From Phytophthora quininea (lineage: Eukaryota; Oomycota; Peronosporomycetes; Peronosporales; Peronosporaceae): 64,000 bases of DNA. Position 1 is the first letter of the stretch, and each line of letters opens with the position of its first letter. Shown in pieces: positions 42,923 to 53,344 of the stretch. The position numbers were made by a program, and so were the translations under genes. Below the pieces are notes generated by a model, which searched no databases, was not told where the DNA came from, and saw only the letters and a list, made by a program, of their open reading frames with translations. Where the stretch lies: contig JAAVTG010000782.1 in assembly GCA_011947345.1 (NCBI GenBank), positions 62,001 through 126,000 on the forward strand, written 5' to 3'.

Positions 42923-44405
42923 TGGTTACAGCGCGTTCGAGAAGTTCATCCATACTGGTGATTGGTGGCGGAGGTTGGTCGGGATCAGGCAGTTCGGCAC
43001 CTACAGGGAACTCGTCCTCGTCGTCAATTAGAAGTGTAGATCCAGCCATCAATCCCAGAGACTGCTCGACGTCAATACCTAGACGCTTTGAAGCATCCTT
43101 GCCCAACAAAAACTCATTACCGTCGCCTTCCATAATAAGGCAAGGAACCTCGCGGAGATGAACTGGGCCAGCAACCGTCACCAACTCAAGGCCAAGCATG
43201 ACCTCATCCAAGCACACCCGCACACTGCCATCAGCTAGAACTGCGTCTACAGGACGAACGAGTCGATGCAACTGGATGCTAGGTTGAACCGCCAATAGTG
43301 AACTAGCAAAACCTTGGGGAATTATGCTCTGGTCAGCACCGGAGTCAGGTATATAAGGCACTTCAAGCACCTCATTCACGCGCACCACGTTCTTGGTACC
43401 ACCCGACAGGACTGCCTTGGTGCGCGTAGAGCCGCCGTCCTTGGACGCTCGATACTTCTTTAGCGCTTCGTCCTTTTGCTCAGTCGTCGCTGTTGGGCAA
43501 TCATTCATCCAGTGGGCACCTTTACACACCAGACATCCCTCCGCGGGCGGGGCACGGCCAGGGCGACCACCGCGGCCTCCACGTCCAGAGTGCTGGGGCG
43601 GCTTGGCTGTTGCTGCCGCTGCTGGGGAAGCGTTCACGTCGCCCTTGGTTGACCCCGGCTTCGTGTTCCTTCCCATCTTGGCCTTGGGGCCATCGCCCTT
43701 TCCAGCGTAGTCTTTTGAGAGTCGGTGAAATCGCTGTTGGACCTTCGCGTGTTCCAATATCAGGTCAAAGAGTGCGACGTCAACAGTTTTGCAGTCTCGC
43801 CTTTCCAAGTCGATAAGCCGCGTGATCTGAACCTTTAGCACCGGGGGCTGCAGGTTGTCGACCAGCAGCCGGCAGCGAGCCTTCATGCGACTCTTGAAGT
43901 CACCACTGTCCTTGTCATCAGCACCGATGAGCCTTTGCAGACCATTGTTCTCCACGATGCGTGAGAAGTCCTGGTAGTAGCGGAACACTCGAGCATCGCA
44001 GTCGTCAATTGATAGGTCCATTTCCAGTTGCAGGCGGAACAGAGATGAGACATCGGGCACAAAGTTGTTCTTTAAGGTGCGGCAACGCGCCTCAATCACA
44101 GCCAGGACATCCGCGTCCGTCACCGCCGTCACAGACTTCTTTAGGACGTAGGTAGCGATAGTCTTGAGTACATCAGCGCTCACCGAGCCCTTGACAGTAG
44201 CCACCACATAGTCAAACGTCTCGCCCGTCGTGGCACAGCGGTGACGGACTTTTTCCACGTAGCGTTCCCACTCGCGGTGCCATTCCACGAGAGCGGCGTG
44301 CTCCCAGCTCCTCAGCTCTGGGGGCTTGGTAACCTCGAAAATAGGTTGGGGAATGGACATGTCCACGTCACCGTCAGCGTCCAAAGTGAACCGCGTTCCC
44401 GTCAT
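42882..44405 (-). CDS. gag: Gypsy Gag-protease
   Basis: This is an intact frame of 507 residues from ATG 44405 (MTGTRFTLDADGDVDM). Gag is helical, then a basic Gly-rich stretch leads to a zinc knuckle CLVCKGAHWMNDC near residue 300. The aspartic protease site is YIPDSGADQSIIP near 350. The frame overlaps the Pol frame by about 40 bases (42882-42922) with Pol in the +1 frame. This is opposite in sign to nearly all other frame breaks in the window, so a programmed +1 shift like that of yeast Ty3 is plausible. Confidence 0.85.
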   Translation of the reverse strand: MTGTRFTLDADGDVDMSIPQPIFEVTKPPELRSWEHAALVEWHREWERYVEKVRHRCATTGETFDYVVATVKGSVSADVLKTIATYVLKKSVTAVTDADVLAVIEARCRTLKNNFVPDVSSLFRLQLEMDLSIDDCDARVFRYYQDFSRIVENNGLQRLIGADDKDSGDFKSRMKARCRLLVDNLQPPVLKVQITRLIDLERRDCKTVDVALFDLILEHAKVQQRFHRLSKDYAGKGDGPKAKMGRNTKPGSTKGDVNASPAAAATAKPPQHSGRGGRGGRPGRAPPAEGCLVCKGAHWMNDCPTATTEQKDEALKKYRASKDGGSTRTKAVLSGGTKNVVRVNEVLEVPYIPDSGADQSIIPQGFASSLLAVQPSIQLHRLVRPVDAVLADGSVRVCLDEVMLGLELVTVAGPVHLREVPCLIMEGDGNEFLLGKDASKRLGIDVEQSLGLMAGSTLLIDDEDEFPVGAELPDPDQPPPPITSMDELLERAVTNGLPTEHVGAVRD

Positions 44406-44610
44406 GTTGAAGTTGACCGCACTTAGCAGTCCTCGAACTTAATGCGAGCCGCAGTTAAGTAGTCGTACTTAGTCGCCGTAGCTCGGTACTCTTGGCCTCG
44501 GACGACTTGCAACACTCGTGAAGAATTGCACACTCCACACCGTGCGTTCCGGACAGTCAGCGACTTCCGGGACTAACAAACTCAACGCTTAGCAAGCGCA
44601 AAGCTAGCTT

Positions 44611-44901
44611 TGTCGCGGTAACCCGGGATGTTACCAAGCAGGTAAATTTATTAATGAGCAAAACAATATGCAATGAGCGCGCGCTAACTCTCCTATAGTC
44701 CTCGCGCTCGTGTCGAATGCATCCATGGCACGTGCCAGCGCCCACACAGGTTGGAGCCCGCGTGCCTCGCTCCCACTAGCTTGAGCCGGCGCGTGCCTTG
44801 CCGCCAGTAGCTTAGTCTGGAGGCACTGATTGGTACTCCGGCGCGTGCTGCACCAAGCTGCTCAGCCCAAGCCTGAATCTTCGACCGTAACCACGGCGAC
44901 A
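44611..44901 (-). repeat. Gypsy LTR (5' LTR relative to the element)
   Basis: 291 bp. It is followed on the plus strand by the target duplication GCTCC. Confidence 0.92.
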
Positions 44902-44906
44902 GCTCC

Positions 44907-45640
44907 GTGCTGCTCCAGCTTCAAGTACATCACGTTGCCAACGCAGCACAATTACTGGAACGACGAGGCGTACCAGAAGTATCTAATGGGTTTGGTCTTG
45001 CGGGTGAGTGAGTCCAGCAACGTCGCCACCAAGACGATCAAGGACACCATCATTATCGGGCACTCGATGGCAAACTTGGTGCTGGGTAGTGCCATTGCGT
45101 CAGGTCTAGCTGTGCTGGACAGCTCGTCCTCTTGGGTCAGTACGAGTGCTCCGATGCAAGGAAGTATGGGGCCGAACTACCTGTTCGAGGTGTGTGACTG
45201 CGCGTTGACAGTGGTGGTGTCTTCGGTGTTGAAACTGTTTGGCGGGTGTCCACCCACGCCTGGACGAGCGTCACTTGTGTACCAAGGAACCGACCCCAGC
45301 AATGCAACCGTTGGATCAAGCCTACGCTGCCGCTCAAGCTGCTTACGCTGCGAACGTCACCGCCGTGTTATGCAGCAGAAACAACTCGGGATTACCAACC
45401 AACCAGGCGATACCGTACCGACTGGCAGGGAGAGCGATGCCACATAAGTCTCGTGAGAACGATGGCATTGTAGAGTTCCAGAGCTGCGCGAAAGGTCTGT
45501 CGGAAACAGCGTTTGGCAGCTCGCCGAGCAGCCGGTTCTACGAGACGAGTCTGAACCACATCGACGCCACTTTCAAACTCGGCGACAGCCTGTTCGACGA
45601 CAAGAAGCGGCCTGTGAAATGGTTCGAGTGTCTTCTGTAG
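44907..45640 (+). pseudogene. Alpha/beta-hydrolase-like gene, 3' half
   Basis: This continues the gene split by the gypsy element. It contains TIIIGHSMANLVLGS, a nucleophile-elbow-like G-H-S-M-A, with the serine as possible catalytic residue. SAPMQGSMGPNYLF and VLKLFGGCPPTPGRAS follow. A one-base frame change near 45295-45300, in the +1 sense, leads to PLDQAYAAAQAAY and a tail ending PVKWFECLL. The last ~100 residues include FQSCAKGLSE and RFYETSLNHIDATF. The elbow has Ala where lipases usually have Gly, so activity is unproven. Confidence 0.6.
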
Positions 45641-45766
45641 GTTGAGAGGCTTACGATGTGAACCGAATAGAAGAGACACACCATTCAACGATGATGAGGG
45701 TCACTTTCTAGTTTTTATATTCATCGAAGACGTCCAAGATTTTCGCAACCTCTACGAAACACAACC

Positions 45767-46496
45767 TCACCAAACAAGAAGGCTCCTAGACGACACAATT
45801 TCTTCCTGTCGAACGACGCAGCACATCCACTGGATATACAAATTTTGGCCGCTCATTTCATCCAAACACGCGGCAAAGTGGTCGTACACGACGTCGATCG
45901 TGTTGTCATCCACCTCCGTAAATGTCGTGTGGGCTCTGCCTTCCGTTACCCACTGCACATTCTGCTCAGAACTCTCCGCTTTCCGAGAGCGTGAATTGTC
46001 GTCGGAATTGGCGATGACCAGCGCGAATTTCCCAGCTCGTTTCCCGTTTGAATTCACTTCCCGAACATGTCGAGCCATGACGATATAACGGAGATGCACA
46101 TCGCCAGGAATATTGTAGACGGAGACGCTTGCAGTCTTGCTAAAATGTTGCAACATCTTGCAGGAAATATTTCCTTTTTGAACTCGTTTCCACGCCGCCG
46201 GAGTCGTCAACAAAGGCAGCGATATCATGTCTGAACTCAGCACAATTCTTTCTGCGTCTCCCAGCGAGCAGTGAAGGCGCCTCGAGAACCGCACCCACGT
46301 CATGCGAGAAGGTTGGCTCGCACACTCGACTTTCCAGCCGAAAAACGTCCCCACAGTCCTCATCTTTTGCTCCTCATTGATCAATTTCATGTCGACTTCG
46401 TTGATAACGTCGTCAACATCTTCTCGGGAGCAGGGATGGGAATAGAACGATGGCTCATTGTCGGGGAAATACACTCTCCATCCAGCGTCGTCATTG
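45767..46496 (-). pseudogene. N-truncated START-like copy B11, inverted twin of B10
   Basis: Only the START-like C-terminal domain is present, from DDAGWRVYFPDNEPSF to the stop at 45767. About 650 bp (roughly 45845-46496) matches B10 with only about four coding differences, whereas sequence on both sides diverges at once. Unlike B10 it has no premature stop: MSGQNLYIQWMCCVVRQ continues to SLLVW. No bZIP region is found upstream. It is a gene fragment; the isolated domain could be translated only from an internal ATG. Confidence 0.75.
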
Positions 46497-46636
46497 GTCG
46501 GGGGCGCTCGTGGCTATGCCGAATCTTACTACCTTCGTTAAGAGCGTTGTCTTGAAGTGATCACAAATTATAATTTAAAAATCCCAGCGGTCGGGACCAA
46601 CAAGCCATGCATTCACATAACGTCTTCAACTTCTTC

Positions 46637-47932
46637 TTAAATTGCGAGCATCCTCGATGGAGTCACGAGTTGTTCCCATCGAATGACGATATGTCCCCAT
46701 TCAATCAGACAATGCTGCGCGTGTTGCTCATTCATGCATCCGGAGCAGTGATCGTACACAACTTCTAGCGTGCTGTCATCGATCTCCGACAGTGTCATAT
46801 AAGCTCCACCTTCGTTAACCCAATGCACGTCGCCACGAGGTTCTTCTGCCTCCCGACTCCGCTGATTAGCGTCCGAGTTGACAACCACCATCGCATACGT
46901 GATCGACCTTCGGCCGTCCTCGAAGACTCGTCTCGATCTACTGACCAGATTCAGATACCGCACGTGTGTGCCAAACGAGCGCTCGAAAGTGTTCCGAACC
47001 AGCACATTATTGTCTTCATCCACCACTTGGAGAACTTGCGACGTCATTGTATTGTTGTGGATACGAGCCCAGAGCTCGGGCGTCGTAAGCACTGGCCAGG
47101 AGTCCGCGTCCAGTTGGTTCATCGTCGCCTTTGCGAACCCTCCAGCGCAGTGGATCCGTCTCGAGTATCGTACTCTTCCAACCAAAACATTTATCGTTGG
47201 ATGCTGCACAAGTGGCGCTCTCTTCACCTCCCAGCCAAACATGTTGCCGATCTCGTCCATGTACGGCTCGACCGCAAACTTAGCGTCGTAGCCTTCTCGG
47301 ATTGCATCTAGCTGCTGCTTAGTGAATGGATGGAAGTGGAACGACGGCTCACCGCCGGAGAAATGCACACGCCAGCCACGATGTTGCAGGATCAGCTCAG
47401 AAATCGACGACGACGACGACGACGAAATGGTCGACGACGACGAGTCGGAGTTGCTGCTCTCGCGACTCTCACAGACGACCGTCTGGGCACTGACTTTGAG
47501 TTCTTCATTCGCTTCTGCCACAAGACTTAACATCTTCTCGTGCTTCTCGATCTCGTCTCGTAGCGCAGCGTTCTCCGACTTAAGCGCTTCTTGTTCGGCT
47601 ACCAAATGTTGTAGAGCTGTCTGGTTCCGGTCTCTTGTTGTCAGGGGACGAGCAGTCGAAGACCGAGACGCCGCTTTACGCTGCATGGCCAAATGCTGCT
47701 GCAGGCGCAGCTCCAGCTGTCGGTGCTGGTTGCGCAGCTCGGCTTGCTGCTCTTTCTTCTTGCGTCGGAAGAAGACCATGTTCTCTCGGTGCTGTTGGCG
47801 CTTCCACTCCTTCTCGTCCTCTTCGGTCCATTTGCCAGCCGTGGAGAGAAGCCAGTGGCTCTCACTCGCTAAGGGACGAGCGCCGTGGCCCACAGCCATC
47901 GGTGGAGAGCTTGGTCTTGTCGACATGAACAT
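46637..47932 (-). CDS. bZIP-like / START-like protein B12, intact
   Basis: This is an intact frame of 431 residues from ATG 47932 (MFMSTRPSSPPMAVG). The basic region is RQQHRENMVFFRRKKKEQ, with His at the invariant Asn position. A leucine-rich coiled coil (RQLELRLQQHLAMQ) and second helix (EALKSENAALRDEI) follow. A serine run near residues 165-178 is encoded by a GAC/TCG repeat. The START-like domain starts at GWRVHFSGGEPSFHFHPF and includes NMFGWEVKRAPL, PVLTTPELWARIH, NEGGAYMTLSEIDDST and RWEQLVTPSRMLAI. It is most like B5 across the mobile-element block. Confidence 0.82.
   Translation of the reverse strand: MFMSTRPSSPPMAVGHGARPLASESHWLLSTAGKWTEEDEKEWKRQQHRENMVFFRRKKKEQQAELRNQHRQLELRLQQHLAMQRKAASRSSTARPLTTRDRNQTALQHLVAEQEALKSENAALRDEIEKHEKMLSLVAEANEELKVSAQTVVCESRESSNSDSSSSTISSSSSSSISELILQHRGWRVHFSGGEPSFHFHPFTKQQLDAIREGYDAKFAVEPYMDEIGNMFGWEVKRAPLVQHPTINVLVGRVRYSRRIHCAGGFAKATMNQLDADSWPVLTTPELWARIHNNTMTSQVLQVVDEDNNVLVRNTFERSFGTHVRYLNLVSRSRRVFEDGRRSITYAMVVVNSDANQRSREAEEPRGDVHWVNEGGAYMTLSEIDDSTLEVVYDHCSGCMNEQHAQHCLIEWGHIVIRWEQLVTPSRMLAI
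47403..47445. repeat. (GAC)n trinucleotide repeat in B12
   Basis: GAC repeats on the plus strand encode the serine run of B12; slippage here would change the run length. Confidence 0.7.
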
Positions 47933-48341
47933 CCAGCGTCGTATTTGAGACTGAGGTGACGCTGGGAGAGACTTGTCGCCCCCAGCTGGCCTTACAGTAT
48001 GTAGTCAGGTGGCGGACGTCCTGTATCAAGATCCAGCCAAGCGCTGGAAGTTTTGGCGAGCCGGAGGACGAGGATCGGATCGGGCGAGTCGGACGTGGCG
48101 TCTGGAACTTGTCGTCAGGTCGTGAAGCTCCGATATGAGGGAGCCAGACCAGGAAGCCGGTTGGTGGTCAAAGAGTGGCAGGCTGGGAGGCCATGGCGAT
48201 CTTTGCCGCTGACTCACGACGAGTGTTGGCAGGCAGGTGTTAGATCATGTCGCTGCGGCACGACCAGGAAACCTGCGGTTGGGCTTTTACGTCCCTCTCC
48301 CAGTCTCTCCATGACGTTCTCCCAAGTCGAGTTCTATTGCT

Positions 48342-49576
48342 TCAAAACGTTAGGCAGTGTGACGGCATGATGAGCTGCTCCCATCGACATGCTATGCCTA
48401 GCACTTCGACCATCAAGTAGCGCGCGTGTTCTTCACTTACGCACTCGTAGTCGCAGCCGTAGTGGAGACGAATACTACGTACATCTTGTTCCGGTGTCGC
48501 TGGCGGCTCCTCAGTCAACAAGAGATAGGAGATACCCCGCTTCATCCACTCGATCTCATGCAGCTGGGGGATGACTTCTCCTGCCCCTGACAGTCCGTTG
48601 GATTGACAATCGTCTTAAGTAGAGCGACGACGCACTCGTGCTGTGCGTTGACGCCACGTACACGAGCGAGGATGTTAAAGTAACGGATATTCCGCTCTCG
48701 TCCGGATTGCACCGGTGCATTCTGAATGAGCACAGTCATATCGCTCGTCACGCGCTGGATCACACGCGTGACGACGGGTGTACTGTAGATACTAGCAAAC
48801 TTCTTGGGGTCGTGGAACGCGTCCCACGTGCGATTGATGATCGAGTCCATCGTGTCGTTCACACAGCGCGCCGTCTTAGTAAATTGGAAGCGCAGAACTT
48901 TCGGCTCAGCGTCCAACGGCCTCTGCACTTTCCAGCCAAAGAATTCCAACTCGGACGTGCGGATCCGGCGCTGTTCAAACTCCGAGTACAAGCTCATCAT
49001 GCGTTGGAATACCGTGCGCATGATCTCCTGGCAGTTGTTTTCCGAGAGTGGCACAAAGTAGAACGGGTCATCGTCGTCCTCGAAGAAGATCCAGGACCCA
49101 CTGCCGCTGGGTTGTCGCCCTGCAGGACGCAGTTGCGTCTGCGAACACTCGCTGTTGTCGCTGTCCGACGTCGCCATCTCTTTTTCGATCGCGTCACACA
49201 GCTTCACGTGGTCTTCGATCCTCCGCTGCAGCTCCTTGTTCTCCAAGCGGATCCGCTCCTGCATGGCCACCTGCTCAGCATACTTGTGCTGCAGCTGTTC
49301 CTCACCTTGTTGACTAACAGCGCTCTGTCCAGCCGTGACGGCGTGTCCTGCATGCTGTAACAGCTCATGCAGCTGGCGACCCAAACGCGCTTCTTGTTGC
49401 TGAATCGCCGCCGCGCTGGCCTTGTGTTTCTGCCTGGAACGAGCCACCACCTCCTTATGTCGCTGTCGTCTTCGAGCCGCTTTGGCTTCGTCCAGTTGTT
49501 GCTGCCTGTCCTGCCCCACGTCTTCTATCCGCACTTCCTCGTCATACAGAGGCTCCATCTGGAATGGAGAGCTCAT
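48342..49576 (-). pseudogene. bZIP-like / START-like protein B13 (one frameshift)
   Basis: The product is about 411 residues from ATG 49576 (MSSPFQMEPLYDEEV). The basic region RRRQRHKEVVARSRQKHKAS keeps the Ser-Arg contact pair but has His for the invariant Asn. A long Gln-rich coiled coil follows. The START-like domain is more diverged than in B1-B12: FFEDDDDPFYFVPLS, LEFFGWKVQRPL, VTRVIQRVTSDMTVLI. One base is missing near 48588-48592, joining NPTD to LHEIEWMKRGISYLL and the tail ACRWEQLIMPSHCL. It is the most divergent member. Confidence 0.68.
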
Positions 49577-50146
49577 GGCGACGGTCTGGTCTTATAACCT
49601 CCTTGTGAGCTCGTCGACTGAAGCGCGAGTGGAGAGGAACGCTTGCCTGAAAAGGTTTGCACCTAGCAATCCCATCGTCCACCCACCGTTTCGCACAGTC
49701 GTGTTTTTGTTGTGCCATTTCGCGGGTCTTTTGCTGCGAGTGATTGCGGAGACCATCACGTGGCCTTTTTGACCGTGGCGAGCACACTGACGTCAGTCTG
49801 CTGGCTCTGATTAGTCTCGGGGCCGACATCATCTCATCGGCAAAGACTTCCCGTCCATACAGAGGCAGTAAACCAAAGAGACTTGCTGTGGAACGCGGGG
49901 GGCGAGTACAAGCATGGAGATCATTTGAGGGCTGTCTTGATATTTCTAACTGGAGGTCCAAAAGCGACCTTTGACCAAGCAGACAGATTGTACCGTAGGA
50001 TGGACGGTGGGCGACACTTTCTCATTGGCTGTTACCTGATAACGTTTGTGCGACGTGTGGCGATTGCTCATGTGCGTTTATTATGGACCGAACACTCATT
50101 TAAAAGGATATGGTACACTCGTTGTAGTGTATAAGGTATCTTTATT
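49577..50146. other. Intergenic between B13 and B14
   Basis: This is the upstream region of B13. A perfect CRE palindrome TGACGTCA lies at about 49788-49795, some 215 bp before the B13 ATG. No gene is recognised. Confidence 0.45.
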
Positions 50147-51531
50147 TTACGATCGTTCCGTCTCGGAGAGCGTCCGTGTGGAAGTGACAAGCTGTTCCCA
50201 TCGGACCAGCGCTTCTCCCATATTCATAGCCACAAACGGGAGTCCAGTACACGCTGCAGTCTCTGTACCTACAATTGTCGACCCGCCGTATTCAATTTCG
50301 ATGCAGTCTTCGTCGTCAATCTCCGTGAACGAAAGGTAGCCAAAGCCGTCTCTCATCCACTGGGCCGATGGGTTGGGGGCGTCGGTGCTGCCTTTAGGAA
50401 AGCACAAGTCTGGGTTCAAGATGGAGCTCAAGATCGTCACTCTCCTGCGGGTCTTATTGCTCCACGACAGGCCCAGCAGATCCATCGGGTCCGGCGTCGA
50501 GTCGATCACGCAGTCTTGCACCTGCACCACCAGACTCACAAACCGCTTGGACATGACGGCGTTCTCGTCCGGATACGTGCGCATCATGACACACGTATGT
50601 GCGTCGACGTTCTGCATGATTCGAGAGACCATCGAGCTGCGGTACAGCTGGCTATAGAGCTCCGGTGTGCTGAAAATCCTCCACGACACACTGGCCAGCG
50701 TATCCCCGTGACTCGAACGCCATCGTCTGCTACACTACTAATGCGCTTATTAAATCGATGCTGCATACGCACTTTTAGTTCATCCGTCACTGCTTCCTCA
50801 TAGAAGGAGAAATACACTTTCCATCCAAAAGCTTCTCCATGCAGTTTCCTTGCGCCAGGACCTTGCAGCATCTCCTGCATTTTCTGGTAGTGGATGAACG
50901 CCAACTCGTGGCATTTCGCTCGCTGCAGAGGCTGGTAGAAAATTACCGGTTCTTCGTCTGAAAAGACCACCCACCGTCCTTCTGCTCCCTCGTGCATCTC
51001 CAGCTCGTCCTCACTGCGTTCGCCATCGCCATCTTTCGGCAGTTTGTCGTGCTCGACGCCCAAGATCTTCATAAACTGCTGCCATTCTCGGAACCTCTCG
51101 GTCAGTCGTCGGTTTTCCTCCGTAATCGTTTCCTGTTGAAGTACTAGACTTAAATACCGTTGCTGTACTAGTCTCGCTGCTGTGCTCTGTCCCTCCCAGT
51201 GATGGTCGGCCTGGTCGACCTCGTCCAGCATGGGGAAGGCATCGATCCCTTCCCCTTCACTTTGACGCTGCTCGACTTGCTTTGACAACTTTTTAATGGC
51301 ATTTTCCAGCTCAATTGTGAGCCGTTCGACCTCCAACCGCTTGACTTCGAGGCTGCGCTTTTCAGCCAGTCGCATGCGCTGCATCCGGTCGCGATGTCTC
51401 GCCTTGCGCACTTCGGGCGGCAGTCGGCGGCTCTTCACCTGCGGACTCACCGAGTTCTTGTCTTCGTCATCCTGGCTGGGCTTCTTCTGCACCGGAGAGA
51501 GCCCCGCGTCCACCGGCTCCACGCTCTCCAT
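50147..51531 (-). pseudogene. bZIP-like / START-like protein B14 (one frameshift)
   Basis: The product is about 461 residues from ATG 51531 (MESVEPVDAGLSP). The ATG is chosen by similarity to B15 and B16, whose proteins also begin with Met-Glu. The basic region is KARHRDRMQRMRLAEKRS with His at the Asn position. A long zipper (KRLEVERLTIELENAI) and a second conserved helix (QQRYLSLVLQQETITEENRRL) follow. The START-like domain includes FSDEEPVIFYQPL, EAFGWKVYFS and TPELYSQLYRSSMV. One base is missing in CCCC at 50704-50707. B14-B16 form a clear subfamily of tandem, same-strand copies. Confidence 0.74.
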
Positions 51532-51994
51532 GCGCAATAGAAACTTGCAACACTTTTGCGTCTGAATTGTGTACAGGATGGAGACAAGTTGCATAAAGAT
51601 CAAAGGTCTAGTGATTTGAAATCGTCTTGGCAGATAACTGTGATACATTTCACATACTGTAAGTAGTATAATTAGCGGCAAAGATGAGTTAGCTGTGTAA
51701 ATGTAAGCCGTTTAACTGTAGAGGAAGTGTCGACAACAGTCTGCACCATTCGAACTGGAAGCAGACGCTCATCAGGTATCCAAAGTTGAGACTTCGGATT
51801 CTCCAATGCAGTCGAGATCATCCTCGAGATCTTGTTCTTCAACGTTGGTGTTCAATTACCGTAAAATCGCCCCTGTACCACCAAATCCATCAGAGACTGT
51901 GGTCTCGTCTGAGTTTGGAATGTGTTTTGGCGCTTACTGGATCGAGTCCATGGCATTCTAGCCCCAAACAACGATAAACATACACATTATTGAA
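51532..51994. other. Intergenic between B14 and B15
   Basis: AT-rich upstream region of B14; no gene recognised. Confidence 0.4.
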
Positions 51995-53344
51995 TTACTT
52001 TGGGATATCGTTTCTCCACGTACACGGCAAAAGTTGCTCCCATCTAACTAGCGCTTCGCCCATGCCCATGACAATGAGGGGGACACCTTTGCACGCCGCC
52101 GTCTCGCTCCCCACATTCAGCAGTCCGCCATACTCTACATCGATGCAATCTTCGTCCTCAATCTCCGTGAACGAGATGTACTCGCTGCCTTCCCTCATCC
52201 ACTTGGCCGTCGGGTTCTCTGCGTGTGTACTTGCATGAGGAAAGAATTGGTCTGGGTCCAAGAAGTTTGTCAAAATGGTGACTCGGCGGCGAGTGTCGTT
52301 GCCCCATACGAGCCCCAGCAAGCCGGTGGTCGAGTCCACTACGCAGTCTTCCACACGTACGATCAAACTGACGGATCTCATCCGCATCTGCGCGTATTCG
52401 TCTGGATACGTACGCATCATAATACACGTATGTGCATCCACGTACTGCATGACTCGAGACGCTCGTGGAGTGCGATACATTTGACTGTACAGCTCTGGGG
52501 TGTTGAGTATCTGCCACGTAGCATCCGCCAGCGAGTCTGCTGTGATACGACCGCCACCAGGTTTCATGACGTTGATTCTCTTGGTAAAGCGGTGCTGCAC
52601 CCGAAGTTGTGTGTCTACTGAGCCTTCTTCATGGATTGAGAAGTGGACGTTCCAGCCGAAACCTTCGTCGTGCACAGAGCGAGCTCCCGGACCACGCAAC
52701 ATTTCTTGCAGATTTTGGTAGCCGTTGAAGGCCAACTCCTGACACCGAGTCGGCTCGATCGGCTCGTAGAAGATGACGGGCTCGTCGTCCGAGAAGGCGA
52801 CCCAATGGCCCCCGTCGCCGTCTTGCAACATGAGGTCGGACGTGAGACTGTGGGAAGCGCCAAACTTTGGGAGTCGGTCGTGCTCCACCCCCAGCAGTTT
52901 GGCGAACTTCTGCCACTCTTTGAATCTCTCCGTCAGTCGTCGGTTCTCCTCGGTGATTGTTTCTTGCTGCAGTACAAGACTCAGATAACGTTGTTGCACG
53001 ACGTTCGCTGCCTGCTTAGTGTCTTCACCGTCGCTTTTGACATCGTCGGGAAACTCGTCGACGCCTTGACCTTTGTCCCCGCCACTTTGTCGGGTCGATA
53101 ACTCTTTAATAGCGAGCTCCAATTCACGAGCGAGACGGTCGACCTCGACTCTCTTGACCTCGATACTTTTCTTCTCGGCCATCCGCATGCGTTGCATACG
53201 CTCTCGATGGCGCGCTCGACGGACTTCAGCCGACAGTCGGCGGCTCTTTACTGGCGGACTCATGGCGGATTTGGTCTGCGGCTTGGTCGACTTCACCGGT
53301 GACAGCTCGAGGTCGATAGCCAGCAGCGGTTCCAGGGTCTCCAT
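51995..53344 (-). CDS. bZIP-like / START-like protein B15, intact
   Basis: This is an intact frame of 449 residues from ATG 53344 (METLEPLLAIDLE). The basic region RARHRERMQRMRMAEKKS has His at the invariant Asn position. It is followed by the zipper KRVEVDRLARELELAI and the helix QQRYLSLVLQQETI. START-like features are FSDDEPVIFYEPI, LRGPGARSVHDEGFGW, HRFTKRINVMKPGGGRI, YVDAHTCIMMRTYPDE, FTEIEDEDCIDVEYGG and MGEALVRWEQLLP. Compared with B1-B12 this subfamily has a longer spacer between zipper and domain. Confidence 0.82.
   Translation of the reverse strand: METLEPLLAIDLELSPVKSTKPQTKSAMSPPVKSRRLSAEVRRARHRERMQRMRMAEKKSIEVKRVEVDRLARELELAIKELSTRQSGGDKGQGVDEFPDDVKSDGEDTKQAANVVQQRYLSLVLQQETITEENRRLTERFKEWQKFAKLLGVEHDRLPKFGASHSLTSDLMLQDGDGGHWVAFSDDEPVIFYEPIEPTRCQELAFNGYQNLQEMLRGPGARSVHDEGFGWNVHFSIHEEGSVDTQLRVQHRFTKRINVMKPGGGRITADSLADATWQILNTPELYSQMYRTPRASRVMQYVDAHTCIMMRTYPDEYAQMRMRSVSLIVRVEDCVVDSTTGLLGLVWGNDTRRRVTILTNFLDPDQFFPHASTHAENPTAKWMREGSEYISFTEIEDEDCIDVEYGGLLNVGSETAACKGVPLIVMGMGEALVRWEQLLPCTWRNDIPK

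Larger units (their letters stand above)
39539..44901 (-). mobile_element. Complete Ty3/gypsy element with chromodomain, young
   Basis: Two 291-bp LTRs (39539-39829 and 44611-44901) differ at one base by eye. They have TGTCGC...GCGACA ends and the 5-bp target duplication GCTCC (39534-39538 and 44902-44906). Internal order on the minus strand is gag-protease, RT-RNase H, integrase, chromodomain, which marks a chromovirus. The element lies inside the alpha/beta-hydrolase-like gene. No standard tRNA 3'-end primer site is recognised next to the LTR at 44610. Confidence 0.93.
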
